Both the position numbers and the translations under genes were made by a program. Below are positions 17,119 to 26,200 of a stretch of 64,000 bases of DNA, one piece after another. Where the stretch lies: the NCBI GenBank assembly GCA_947496235.1, contig CANMCE010000002.1:1-64000 (forward strand), read 5' to 3'. Below the pieces are notes generated by a model, which ran no database searches, was not told the origin of the DNA, and saw only the letters and a program-made list of their open reading frames with translations. The first letter of the stretch is position 1, and each line of letters starts with the position of its first letter. Source of the stretch: an uncultured Glaciecola sp. (GTDB taxonomy: Bacteria; Pseudomonadota; Gammaproteobacteria; Enterobacterales; Alteromonadaceae).

Positions 17119-19041
17119 ATGAGATTAGCGACACATCAGCTGCAAAAAATACTTGCGTATACCGCTTTAACAGCTTCGTTAGTTCTGCTAGCGGGCTGCG
17201 ATAATAGAAATGGAACACAACCTATACCAGAGGTAACAGTACCACCGCCACCTGAACCGCCACCGCCTCCACCACCGCCGTCACCTCCACCACCGCCTGA
17301 AGAAGGTCCAATGGCGGAAGGCCAAGACAAGTTCCTTGGCAGTGTGTGCTGTGGTAATCAGGCAGTGAATTTTTCTGATTACTTTAATCAGGTAACACCA
17401 GAAAATGCGGGTAAATGGGGGAGTACAGAAGCCACAAGGGATGCCTTTGCTTGGGATAACTTAGATGAAGCATACGAGCTTGCAAAAGACAATGGATACC
17501 CATTTAAAATGCACGTGCTAGTTTGGGGAAACCAGCAACCTAACTGGATACGAGATTTACCAACCGCAGAGCAGCTTGTAGAGATCCAAGAATGGTTTGA
17601 TGCGGTCAATGAAAGATACCCAGAACTCGATTATATTGAAGTTGTAAATGAGTTTGATAATGATCCACCGAATGCTGAAAATGATGGTCCAAATTATATT
17701 GATGCGTTAAGGCTATTTGCCCCCGAAACAACCACAGAATTAGTGGATGCCTATTTAGCGGATGGATTAACACAATCAGACGCCGAAGCTAAAGCAGCAG
17801 AATTTGATTGGATAATTAATGCATTTCAGATGGCCAGAAATACCTTCCCTGCTACTGCTAACTTGATGATTAATGAATACAATGTGATCAACTCACCAAG
17901 TAGAACTGCGAAACTAGCAGAGCTAGCGATGCTATTAAAAGATCGTGAACTAATCGATTCCATCGCCTTTCAAGCCCATGCATTTTCACTTTCAGGTACC
18001 AGTGCACAAATGCAAACTAACTTAGAGACCCTAGCCGCAACAGCACTCGATATTTACATCGCTGAACTTGATATAGATGGGCCGACCGAGCTAACACAAC
18101 TTCAGGAATATCAACGCATTTTCCCAATTTTCTGGGAGCATCCGTCGGTAAAAGGTATCACTCTTTGGGGCTATCGTCCGGGCTTGTGGCGAGATGAACA
18201 AGGTGCAGCCTTAGTGCGAGAAGATGATTCGGAGAAACCTGCACTCGTTTGGTTAAATAGCTATGTAAGGGGGCTAGAACCTGAAATAGTTGCTCCTGGT
18301 GCCATTACAATCTTGGCACAAGACACTAGTGAAGGAACTGAAGTTGTAACCTTAACGGCAACGGGTCCAAATGGCGCAGACATAGATGCCGAAGCAAGTG
18401 TGGAGTGGTCATTACTTGGTGGCGACGGTTCACAAGCCTTTGCAATAGATGCCGCTACTGGCACTGTCACGGTAGCTGGCACCTTAGAGTCAGGTGAAAA
18501 TCATCTATTGGTACAAGTGAAAGTGGATGACCATGTCAGCCGCTTACTAGATTTGGTGGTGCCTGTGGATGGTGAACCAGATCCCATCATAATCACTTAC
18601 GATTTCGTAAATGACGCTCAAGGATTCAGGGCAGATTATGGGACCACTGCAACAACCGCCCATAATGCTGCTGAGCAGGCTTTGGAAGTGACGCCAGACT
18701 GGTCGGCAAATACGCAAAATATCATTGGCCAAATAGCGTTAACCGACTATACCGGTGCCAGTATTGAATACAGCATTACTGTAACCCAAGCTCAAATTGA
18801 TGGAGGGCTGAGTGCACAGGGATACGTGCAAACCGGAGCGCCAAATTACACCCGAATATACGGTCCTCAAGAAGCCTTAATTGCAGGTACGAATACCTTT
18901 ACATTTGCACCTGTGGATGATGGAAACGGTAGCCTAGCCTTGATCGAACGTGTATCAATTCAATTTAATGGCCCCTTAACTTCAGGCACTGATGATAAGA
19001 TTTTAATTAATCAGGTAGTGGTGACTTTACCTGGTAGCTAA
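17119..19041 (+). CDS. GH10 endo-1,4-beta-xylanase lipoprotein
   Basis: A 640-residue secreted enzyme expected to cut xylan internally. The order is a lipoprotein signal with lipobox LLAGC (Cys27), a proline-rich linker (about 38-62, encoded by a CCA/CCG run), and a GH10 catalytic domain (about 66-375). The acid/base Glu178 lies in VVNEF and the nucleophile Glu316 in IAELDID; HVLVWGNQQPNW carries the substrate-binding region. Next come a cadherin-like segment (about 395-475) and a C-terminal beta-sandwich domain that may bind carbohydrate (about 490-640). The lipobox predicts outer-membrane or surface anchoring. No other xylan genes are adjacent. The GC-rich linker stands out from the AT-rich flanks. 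Confidence 0.93.
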   Translation: MRLATHQLQKILAYTALTASLVLLAGCDNRNGTQPIPEVTVPPPPEPPPPPPPPSPPPPPEEGPMAEGQDKFLGSVCCGNQAVNFSDYFNQVTPENAGKWGSTEATRDAFAWDNLDEAYELAKDNGYPFKMHVLVWGNQQPNWIRDLPTAEQLVEIQEWFDAVNERYPELDYIEVVNEFDNDPPNAENDGPNYIDALRLFAPETTTELVDAYLADGLTQSDAEAKAAEFDWIINAFQMARNTFPATANLMINEYNVINSPSRTAKLAELAMLLKDRELIDSIAFQAHAFSLSGTSAQMQTNLETLAATALDIYIAELDIDGPTELTQLQEYQRIFPIFWEHPSVKGITLWGYRPGLWRDEQGAALVREDDSEKPALVWLNSYVRGLEPEIVAPGAITILAQDTSEGTEVVTLTATGPNGADIDAEASVEWSLLGGDGSQAFAIDAATGTVTVAGTLESGENHLLVQVKVDDHVSRLLDLVVPVDGEPDPIIITYDFVNDAQGFRADYGTTATTAHNAAEQALEVTPDWSANTQNIIGQIALTDYTGASIEYSITVTQAQIDGGLSAQGYVQTGAPNYTRIYGPQEALIAGTNTFTFAPVDDGNGSLALIERVSIQFNGPLTSGTDDKILINQVVVTLPGS

Positions 19042-19050
19042 AAAACAAAG

Positions 19051-19083
19051 TGACAAATGTCACATCAAAGTTGTGACATTTGT
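19051..19083. promoter_or_regulatory. Paired palindromes before the ABC/DesKR operon
   Basis: GTGACAAATGTCAC (19050-19063) is a palindrome of two GTGACA half-sites with an AA spacer. Part of it repeats inverted downstream, so that ACAAATGTCACA (19053-19064) and TGTGACATTTGT (19072-19083) also form a perfect 12-bp stem with a 7-nt loop. The site is 9 nt after the xylanase stop and 54 nt before the ABC ATPase start. It could be an operator for the LuxR-type regulator of the operon, a xylanase terminator, or both; no T-run follows directly. Confidence 0.55.
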
Positions 19084-19137
19084 TTCTACATAGAATGCAA
19101 CGCCTCCGACACAATATACTCAACAATAGGAGGCACT

Positions 19138-20067
19138 ATGTCAGAACAAACCCCATTGATACAGGTCTCAAATGTATCGAAAAAATTCGGAAAACTGGAT
19201 GCACTTTGCGATGTCAGTTTGACTATTAACCAAGGCGAAATTATTGCCTTGTTGGGTGCCAATGGCGCTGGAAAAACTACTCTAATCAATCATCTATTGG
19301 GTCGATTAACACCCGACAGCGGTAATATCAGTATTGCTGGATACAAGCCCGGAAGTCTTCCCGCAAGACAACGTATTGGTACCATTTTGCAATCGGCGAA
19401 AATGCCTGAAACCCTGACCATTGAAGAGCACATAGTGTTGTTTAGTAGTTATTACTTAAACCCTCTTCCTTTGGCTCAAATATTAAATATCGCGGGTTTA
19501 ACGGACTTGCGTAAACGCAGATTCAAAGCATTATCTGGCGGACAGCAACAACGATTATTTTTTGCATTGGCAATCTGTGGAAATCCGCAAGTGGTGCTTT
19601 TAGACGAACCGACGGTTGGACTTGATGTGCAAGCTAGACGCCAATTCTGGCAATGTATCAGAGAACTTGCCCAGCACGGAACCAGTGTATTACTCACCAC
19701 ACATTATTTGGAAGAAGCCGACGCACTTGCCGAAAAAGCCTATTTATTGTCGCAAGGTAAGCTTTTACATGAAGGTACCTGCGATTCCTTAAAAAATAAA
19801 ATGGGCGGTAAAGTCATTCGGTTTAAAACTTCATCCATGCAAGATTTTCACACTGGCATAGCAGGCATTACCCAAGTTCAATCAAGGGGGCAGTTTGTTG
19901 AGCTGGTCAGTCAATGTGCCGAAGACACACTAGGTTACTTATTTGCACAGAAGATAGAGCTACATGACCTTACTGTTTCTCAAGTTTCACTAGAAGATGC
20001 ATTTTTACAGATGTCATCCAATTCCACACCTGAGCATCAACTAGACAATATTAAGGAGGCCGTATGA
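19138..20067 (+). CDS. ABC transporter ATP-binding protein
   Basis: A 309-residue ATPase. The start at 19138 is chosen because AGGAGG lies 5 nt upstream and the protein then begins MSEQTPLIQVSNVSKKFG; the longer frame to 19057 is unsupported. Walker A is GANGAGKTT, the signature LSGGQQQR, Walker B VVLLDEPT, and an H-loop histidine is in LLTTHY. It belongs to the CcmA/NatA-like exporter ATPases that pair with ABC-2 permeases. It overlaps the permease by 4 nt, and a two-component system follows, a layout common for exporters of peptides or membrane-active compounds. Confidence 0.93.
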   Translation: MSEQTPLIQVSNVSKKFGKLDALCDVSLTINQGEIIALLGANGAGKTTLINHLLGRLTPDSGNISIAGYKPGSLPARQRIGTILQSAKMPETLTIEEHIVLFSSYYLNPLPLAQILNIAGLTDLRKRRFKALSGGQQQRLFFALAICGNPQVVLLDEPTVGLDVQARRQFWQCIRELAQHGTSVLLTTHYLEEADALAEKAYLLSQGKLLHEGTCDSLKNKMGGKVIRFKTSSMQDFHTGIAGITQVQSRGQFVELVSQCAEDTLGYLFAQKIELHDLTVSQVSLEDAFLQMSSNSTPEHQLDNIKEAV

Positions 20068-20852
20068 GCACGCTAGTATCTAATGAAGTGAAGATGCCAT
20101 ATGCAAAAATAATCAAAATATACTATCTGGAGGCAAAATCAGAATTGCTGAAAACCTTTAGGGTACCAGCATTTACTCTTCCAAGCTTAGTCTTTCCGGT
20201 CATGTTTTATGTATTTTTTGGACTGATATTTAATCGCGATGGTTTAGACGGCCAGATGCCAGCATATATGTTAGCGACTTATGGAGTCTTTGGCGTAATA
20301 GGTCCTGCACTATTCTCGTTTGGCGTCGGTGTAGCCATAGAAAAAGACCAAGGGTGGTTAGCATTAAAGCAATGCAGCGCTATGCCCATAGGTGCCTACT
20401 TTTTTGCCAAAATTATTGCATCATTGTTATTTGGATTAATTATCATCTTGGAGCTGTTTACCCTTGGTGCTTTATTTGGAAACGTCAATATGACGAGCAT
20501 GGAGTGGGGCCTGACATTAATAAGTTTATTGCTAGGTAGTTTACCGTTTTGCGCGTTGGGACTTTGGTTAGGTTTAACGGTAAAAGGGCAAGCAGCGCCT
20601 GCAATAGTTAACTTAATTTATTTACCCATGTCGATCATTTCTGGATTGTGGGTCCCCATCAGTATTTTTCCTGATTGGATGCAGTCATTTGCGTGGGCAC
20701 TGCCGACTTTTCATTTGGCCCAGTTAACCTTGGCAATTCAAGAGTTTCATTTGGGATACTCAGTCTATATTCATGCAGGAGTGTTGTTAATTATGAGCAT
20801 CGTCTTTTTATTGTTAGCCACTCGGGCATTTAAAAAGCAAGCAATAGCCTAA
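20064..20852 (+). CDS. ABC-2 type permease
   Basis: A 262-residue inner-membrane protein with six predicted helices and a typical ABC-2 layout, starting after a short cytoplasmic N-terminus and ending in a helix near 240-255. It partners the upstream ATPase, whose stop overlaps its start (ATGA). The exported compound is unknown. The downstream DesK/DesR-type sensor pair suggests a response to membrane state or to an antimicrobial compound. Confidence 0.9.
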   Translation: MSTLVSNEVKMPYAKIIKIYYLEAKSELLKTFRVPAFTLPSLVFPVMFYVFFGLIFNRDGLDGQMPAYMLATYGVFGVIGPALFSFGVGVAIEKDQGWLALKQCSAMPIGAYFFAKIIASLLFGLIIILELFTLGALFGNVNMTSMEWGLTLISLLLGSLPFCALGLWLGLTVKGQAAPAIVNLIYLPMSIISGLWVPISIFPDWMQSFAWALPTFHLAQLTLAIQEFHLGYSVYIHAGVLLIMSIVFLLLATRAFKKQAIA

Positions 20853-20863
20853 GGACACAACAT

Positions 20864-20914
20864 ATGAAATACTCAGTATCTACAGTCAACATTTTTAACA
20901 AACAGGGATTCTAG
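20864..20914 (+). CDS. Possible 16-residue peptide ORF
   Basis: An ATG reading frame encoding MKYSVSTVNIFNKQGF lies between the permease and the histidine kinase. AAGGA sits 8 nt before the ATG (20851-20855), a good ribosome site. The stop is 4 nt before the kinase start, so translation could be coupled. It could be a translated signal peptide for the system, a leader, or a chance frame. Nothing in the sequence proves expression. Confidence 0.35.
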   Translation: MKYSVSTVNIFNKQGF

Positions 20915-20918
20915 GTAG

Positions 20919-22010
20919 ATGGGATTTTTACACCGAATCCACCAATGGTTGCTGCCGCCTAGGCGGCAACTTGGCTTCTTGCCTTACGTCTGGTTATTAT
21001 ACTTGGCGTTGTATTATTTTAATTTTTTCTTCAAGTTACCAAGTCCTCCAGAGCTCATTCTATCTATCCTTGCAACCTTGGTATTTTTAGTTCTGTATTT
21101 TTCAGCCTACCGTCGTCAAGGACTTGCTTTAGCTCTGCATATTCTCGCTTTTTTCTTAATTGGTGCTTTATGTGTATTTATTAATCTAGGTGCTAGTGTT
21201 TTTATGGTGTACGCAGCCTCTTTTTGTGCTCAGTTTCCAAACGCTAAACACGGCTTTACCGGTGTCCTATTAATCATTGTAGGCATTGGACTTTATGCTC
21301 TAATTTTTCAACTACCATTAGTTTTTTATGCGCCTGCCATGTTTTTCGCACTATTAGTCGGTGGGACCAATATCTATTTTGCGGATACCGCGCGCAAAAA
21401 CTTTATCATTAAAAAATCGCAACAAGAAATACAGCAATTGGCCACCATTGCAGAGCGTGAACGCATTGCAAGAGATCTACATGACCTCATCGGGCATACT
21501 TTTTCTTTGATAACCAGAAAAGCTGAACTGGCACAAAAACTACTTAAAATAGATGTGCAAAAAGCGGAGAGTGAATTAGCTGATATAGAGAATGAGAGTC
21601 GTCAAGCATTGAGTCAGGTGAGAGAAGCAGTTTCAGGTTACAGAACTACCACTTTGGAAAATGAACTTACCGCTGCTAAGTATTTGTGTGAGGCCGCAGA
21701 ATTGGAATTTCAATCAGATATTCCACAGCTAGATTTACCCGACCATATTAATCATGCTTTTGCCTATATTTTGAAAGAAGCAATGACTAACATTTGTCGT
21801 CATTCAGAAGCTTCTATTGTCAGAGTCTTGCTTAATAGTAAAGACCAACATCTGATGTTCTATATTCAGGATAATGGTAACGCTCAAGATCTATCCTATG
21901 GTAACGGACTTACGGGTATCAAAGAACGTGTTGAAAGCTTAAATGGAGAGTTTTCAGTGAATATTGACAATGGAGTTAAATTGCAAATCGAGGTGCCCTA
22001 CCATGTCTGA
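20919..22010 (+). CDS. DesK-type sensor histidine kinase
   Basis: A 363-residue membrane kinase. The first 150 residues hold about five to six membrane helices. The HisKA_3 dimerisation domain contains the phosphorylated histidine in ERERIARDLHDLIGH (about 184-198). The C-terminal HATPase_c domain shows an N-box-like HAFAYILKEAMTNICRHSEA and a G-box in GNGLTGIKERV. It phosphorylates the adjacent LuxR-type regulator, with which it overlaps by 8 nt. DesK relatives sense membrane thickness or fluidity; the signal here is not known. Confidence 0.93.
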   Translation: MGFLHRIHQWLLPPRRQLGFLPYVWLLYLALYYFNFFFKLPSPPELILSILATLVFLVLYFSAYRRQGLALALHILAFFLIGALCVFINLGASVFMVYAASFCAQFPNAKHGFTGVLLIIVGIGLYALIFQLPLVFYAPAMFFALLVGGTNIYFADTARKNFIIKKSQQEIQQLATIAERERIARDLHDLIGHTFSLITRKAELAQKLLKIDVQKAESELADIENESRQALSQVREAVSGYRTTTLENELTAAKYLCEAAELEFQSDIPQLDLPDHINHAFAYILKEAMTNICRHSEASIVRVLLNSKDQHLMFYIQDNGNAQDLSYGNGLTGIKERVESLNGEFSVNIDNGVKLQIEVPYHV

Positions 22011-22611
22011 GATTCGAGTTGTAATTGCAGAAGACCAAAATATGTTGCTAGGCGCATTAGCGTCAATTTTGACCTTGGAAGAAGATATCAACGTGATTGG
22101 AAGGGCTAAAGATGGCGCTGAAGCCTTACAATTGGTAAAAAGTTTACAGCCGGATGTGTTACTGACGGATATTGAAATGCCTAAAATGACAGGATTAGAT
22201 GTCGCCAGAGAGATCCAGCAGTTAGAGCTAAGAGTTAATGTGATGATATTAACCACGTTTTCCCGTGCTGGATATTTAAAGCGTGCGATGGAAGTTGGCG
22301 TGAAAGGCTACATGTTAAAAGATTCGCCAAGTGACCAACTTGCCGGCGCCATTCGAAAAATTCATTCAGGTCGAAAGGTCATAGACCCTGAACTAATTGT
22401 CGATGCCTATGATCAAATAGACCCACTTTCAGATAAAGAACGACAAGTGTTAAAACTAGCGGCTGATGGACTTTCTACTCAGGCAATAGCTGATCAGCTC
22501 TTTCTTTCTTCGGGCACTGTTAGAAATTACTTATCTAATGCTTCGAGCAAACTTAACGCCAAAAATCGCGTTGAAGCTGCTCGAATTGCTCGTCAAAAAG
22601 GTTGGTTATAA
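22003..22611 (+). CDS. LuxR/NarL-type response regulator
   Basis: A 202-residue regulator. The start at 22003 overlaps the kinase stop and gives MSEIRVVIAEDQ; the longer frame to 21964 is unlikely. The receiver domain has the acidic pair AED and the phospho-acceptor aspartate in LLTDIEMPK. The C-terminal LuxR helix-turn-helix is KERQVLKLAADGLSTQAIAD...SSGTVRNYLSNASSKL. It likely controls the upstream ABC exporter, probably through the palindrome at 19050-19083. It ends 1 nt before the convergent DUF945 gene. Confidence 0.93.
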   Translation: MSEIRVVIAEDQNMLLGALASILTLEEDINVIGRAKDGAEALQLVKSLQPDVLLTDIEMPKMTGLDVAREIQQLELRVNVMILTTFSRAGYLKRAMEVGVKGYMLKDSPSDQLAGAIRKIHSGRKVIDPELIVDAYDQIDPLSDKERQVLKLAADGLSTQAIADQLFLSSGTVRNYLSNASSKLNAKNRVEAARIARQKGWL

Positions 22612-22612
22612 C

Positions 22613-24028
22613 CTAAAAAGGCAACGGCATAGGATTACCGTTTAGCATCGCTTGTGCATTTTCCATGGTGAAGGTGAATTCATAACCTTCATCTATCTTG
22701 GTCAGCAGACCTTGTTGCACTAAGGCTTCAATTGTAGCCTGAGATTGCTGCGCCACTATGGCGTTTTTATCTTCCTCACTCATTTGGGAGAATTGAGGAT
22801 TAGCACGAAGTTGACTTCTTAGGGTCATCTCTGCAATGAACAGAGCTGCACCCTCTTCAACTAACAACTTAGCATCAACAACTGCATGCTCAGCCCAAAA
22901 CGCTGGGTCATCTAAGGTATCGGGTAAAGCTTGAACATCCACAAGTTTTGAGTTTGCATAACCATCAAATTTAGATTCGTTAATTACCCCTTTAATTTGG
23001 GGTAGATTCAATTCTGGGTTTGCTTGCAGCTGCTCAAGTACGGAATCTTGTAAAAATGCCTGCATTATCACGTCTGCTTGCTCTGGAGAGTCGATAATAT
23101 CTTCAGACATTTTCTGATAGGCTTTAAAAAAGCTTCTTTGCAAATTATTAATAGCGTAGTCAAGCTGCAGGTCTTGCATGGTAAAGGTACTGTTTACAAA
23201 ACTAGCGATTTTAGTTGAAATTAAAATATCACCCAACTCGGTTGACGTATCATAATCGCTATCTAGATCCATAACTACATTGTCCAGTCTAGTTTCTTCA
23301 CTGGTGCTTGGGTTCACAAAGCTCATGGTGCCGATGCTAATTGTAGCCACACCATTATATAAGGATTGTTCCCATGTCTGCATGAGACCTGCTTCAATGT
23401 CTGATTTGACGGTCATATTTTCAACAGACGCTACTTTAGTACCAAAAACCGATACCTCGAAAGAAGATGCTTGGTCACTTTCGTAATCGAAGGTATCCGT
23501 TGTTAAACGAGCATTTCCTTGCCAGCCGGTGGTTGAAAACGTCAGTCCGCTCTCTGGATCTGTGTAAGTTAATGCTGGAACCAAGTCACTGTATGAGGTA
23601 GTCCCAAGTAAACCATAGATACCTTCAGCAGAATAAATAAAGGCGTTACCCTCTGGCAATTCAAGATTTTCACTGGGCTCAGATAATGTCAGATTCACTT
23701 GCCAATCTACCCAGCCTAAGCCTAGTCCAGATTGGGTCAAAACAGGGCCATGTTGAGCTTTTATTGGAACAGTAAAAGACAATGCGTCTTGGTCTGCACT
23801 GTTCATCGAGCCGGCTAGCTCACCCATATCTAAGCTAATTACTAAAGAGGCTGAGGTTGAAAACCAGCCCTGCTCGCGGTCTTCTATGCTAGCTTTATAA
23901 AAAGGTTGTTCGCTGAGCTTTTCAGCAAAGTAATCTAGTTGATTGTTAAATGAGTTACCCGCAAATTTTGGTCCCACGAGACCAATAACTACGACTAAAA
24001 GTAAAAGTGCGAGGAAAAATTTCTTCAT
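22613..24028 (-). CDS. DUF945 (YdgA-like) envelope protein
   Basis: A 471-residue protein with an N-terminal signal or anchor (KKFFLALLLLVVVIGLVG) and the DUF945 pattern: repeated beta strands with the marker REQGWFSTSASL near residues 52-63 and a long C-terminal part predicted to lie in the periplasm. YdgA-like proteins are broadly conserved in gammaproteobacteria but have no firmly established function. Transcribed alone; it converges with the response regulator. Confidence 0.85.
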   Translation of the reverse strand: MKKFFLALLLLVVVIGLVGPKFAGNSFNNQLDYFAEKLSEQPFYKASIEDREQGWFSTSASLVISLDMGELAGSMNSADQDALSFTVPIKAQHGPVLTQSGLGLGWVDWQVNLTLSEPSENLELPEGNAFIYSAEGIYGLLGTTSYSDLVPALTYTDPESGLTFSTTGWQGNARLTTDTFDYESDQASSFEVSVFGTKVASVENMTVKSDIEAGLMQTWEQSLYNGVATISIGTMSFVNPSTSEETRLDNVVMDLDSDYDTSTELGDILISTKIASFVNSTFTMQDLQLDYAINNLQRSFFKAYQKMSEDIIDSPEQADVIMQAFLQDSVLEQLQANPELNLPQIKGVINESKFDGYANSKLVDVQALPDTLDDPAFWAEHAVVDAKLLVEEGAALFIAEMTLRSQLRANPQFSQMSEEDKNAIVAQQSQATIEALVQQGLLTKIDEGYEFTFTMENAQAMLNGNPMPLPF

Positions 24029-24103
24029 TCTACATCCTTGTTTTCTAAGTAATTAAAATTCTGCATTTCAGGGTTAAACGGCATAACACAAATCAAAGGT
24101 TAT

Positions 24104-25858
24104 TTACTCCTCTAGTTCTGTCGCTATAAATGTATTAATGTTGTTTTCTAAAATTGATAGAGGAATAGAGCCACTTGCAAGCACTTTATCGTGAAATGCT
24201 CTCAAATCAAACTTATCACCTAATGCTTGTTCTGCTTTTGCGCGCAATTCTTTGATTTTTAATTCCCCAATTTTGTAAGACAGGGCTTGAGCTGGCCACG
24301 AAATATAACGGTCTATCTCTGTGCGCACATTATGTTCACTCAACGCAGTATTTTCCATCATGTAATTTAATGCTTTTTCGCGAGACCAACCATATAAATG
24401 CATTCCTGTATCAACCACTAATCGGCAGGCTCTCCACATCTCATAACTTAATCGTCCGAAATCGTCGTGGGGATCTTCGTACATACCTACTTCTATGCCC
24501 AAGTATTCAGCATATAAACCCCAACCTTCTCCGAACGCAGAGATATAAGTATTACGCCGGACTTTTGGTAGATGATCCATTTCGGCAGCCAGTGAAATTT
24601 GTAAGTGATGGCCCGGTACAGCTTCATGTAAAGTGAGTGCAGGCAAGGCGTACAATGGGCGTTTATCTAAAGCATAGGTATTGACCCAATAATAACCTGG
24701 CTGATCGTCACGACGGGGAGAAATATAGCGACCTGTTGTGTACTTAGGCGCTATGCTATCTGGTACTGCTTCAACGCCATAAGGTGTGCGAGGTAATTTA
24801 TAAAACAGCTTAGGTAATTTGGCATCAATTTTTTTCGCAATATAAGACGCATTAATTATGAGCTCTTCGGGCGTTTCTGCATAAAACAATGGGCTTGTTC
24901 TAAGATAATTAATAAAGGCATTAATATCACCATCAAATTCTAATTCATCCACAATACCTTGCATTTCCGCGCGGATACGAGCGACTTCTTTTAAGCCCAT
25001 TTGGTGAATTTCTTCAGCGCTCAAATCCGTGGTGGTGTAATAACGAATTCTGTTGTTATAAAATTCTTCACCCTGAGGCCAGGTTTTCGCTGCTATATCG
25101 TCTTTAGCCGACGGTTTATAGGTGTTGACGAAAAAGTCGTAGAAATTTTTATAAGCACCCGAAGCAGCATTGATTGCCTGCTTTAGCTGCTCTGTTTGCT
25201 TATCGGTTAAGGTAAGTTGGCTATTTTTAACCGGGGCATAAAATGGATGTTGCTTAAACTTCTTATCAAAATAAGGAGTGATGGTGTCTTCGTAACCCAC
25301 TAACACGGCTTTTGGTTGTACATGAGCGTGGGCAATTCCCTGCTTCATGTAAGCAATATTGTGTTCGAACTGAACAGGTACTGCAGATAGCATCTTGATG
25401 AAGTTGTTTAGGCCTTCTTGGTTTTTTATAGAGAAATTCGAAATTGATGAGGCAATACTGCTGTGAAAACCATATTCAGACGTTATTGGGACTCGATATT
25501 CATGAAACTCAAATTGATCAACATAGTTCTGTAATCGATATTTTTGCATGTATACCGATATATTTTCATCGTCTGTGAGCTGATCGCTTTCTATTTCGTC
25601 CAGTTGTTGTAGAAAAGTTTTGAACTTCAGGTTGCGAGCGCTCATTGCCGGCATAGTAATATCGGTAAAATAGGAATCTGACGCGACACCTTCTGCTCTT
25701 GCTAAGTTAGGAAACTGAGAAACTTCATAAGACCAAATTTCATCCAGTAGTTGGCTTAAATTTTCCGAAGCTGTGGTGGCAAGTGCTTGGTGTGTACTCA
25801 CCAGTAAAAGCACTAGAGTACTAACCATGGACAACTTCTTAAGTCCTTTCATCTTCAT
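24104..25858 (-). CDS. DUF885 family metallopeptidase-like protein
   Basis: A 584-residue exported protein with a signal peptide (about 1-27, ending HQALA). The zinc-binding region HEAVPGHHLQ (HExxxxH type, about 408-417) and GEGWGLYAEYLG (about 438-449) are the DUF885 hallmarks, a family with peptidase-like active sites. The length is normal for the family. It is probably a periplasmic peptidase, but the substrate is not known. It lies 18 nt upstream of the DUF1820 stop on the same strand and may share its promoter. Confidence 0.9.
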   Translation of the reverse strand: MKMKGLKKLSMVSTLVLLLVSTHQALATTASENLSQLLDEIWSYEVSQFPNLARAEGVASDSYFTDITMPAMSARNLKFKTFLQQLDEIESDQLTDDENISVYMQKYRLQNYVDQFEFHEYRVPITSEYGFHSSIASSISNFSIKNQEGLNNFIKMLSAVPVQFEHNIAYMKQGIAHAHVQPKAVLVGYEDTITPYFDKKFKQHPFYAPVKNSQLTLTDKQTEQLKQAINAASGAYKNFYDFFVNTYKPSAKDDIAAKTWPQGEEFYNNRIRYYTTTDLSAEEIHQMGLKEVARIRAEMQGIVDELEFDGDINAFINYLRTSPLFYAETPEELIINASYIAKKIDAKLPKLFYKLPRTPYGVEAVPDSIAPKYTTGRYISPRRDDQPGYYWVNTYALDKRPLYALPALTLHEAVPGHHLQISLAAEMDHLPKVRRNTYISAFGEGWGLYAEYLGIEVGMYEDPHDDFGRLSYEMWRACRLVVDTGMHLYGWSREKALNYMMENTALSEHNVRTEIDRYISWPAQALSYKIGELKIKELRAKAEQALGDKFDLRAFHDKVLASGSIPLSILENNINTFIATELEE

Positions 25859-25876
25859 GTTACCTGCCTTTAAGAA

Positions 25877-26200
25877 TTATTTTTTTGGGGTGTAGATGGG
25901 CGAATTAATTGCGGTTACTTTATCAGAAAGCTGCGTGATTTTCGCGCTTCCTTGTTTCGCTACCTGATCTATACGCAAAACATTGTGCATTGGCACAAAA
26001 GTTCTTTCTACATCTGCAAATTCGTCTTTTAGTTTCTCATGACTGGGATCCAGCACAATTTCTGTGTGGTTATTCCACACAAAATCGCCAATTTCAATAA
26101 ATCCAAAGATTGAACTGGTAGTCAGCTCCTTCACAAAAACTTCGTAGCGTTGTCCATTACTGATAAATTGTACTTTATAAATAGGAGATTTTTGACTCAT
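25877..26200 (-). CDS. DUF1820 family protein
   Basis: A 107-residue cytoplasmic protein with the DUF1820 pattern: IYKVQFISNGQRYEVFVKEL near the N-terminus, then FGFIEIGDFVW and PSHEKLKDEFADV. The family is small, conserved in proteobacteria and of unknown function. The start has no strong ribosome site. It precedes the DUF885 gene on the same strand. Confidence 0.85.
   Translation of the reverse strand: MSQKSPIYKVQFISNGQRYEVFVKELTTSSIFGFIEIGDFVWNNHTEIVLDPSHEKLKDEFADVERTFVPMHNVLRIDQVAKQGSAKITQLSDKVTAINSPIYTPKK

Noticed and set aside
17136-17330. Glycine-rich minus-strand ORF over the xylanase linker
   Set aside because: It is the antisense reading of the proline-rich linker; no independent support.
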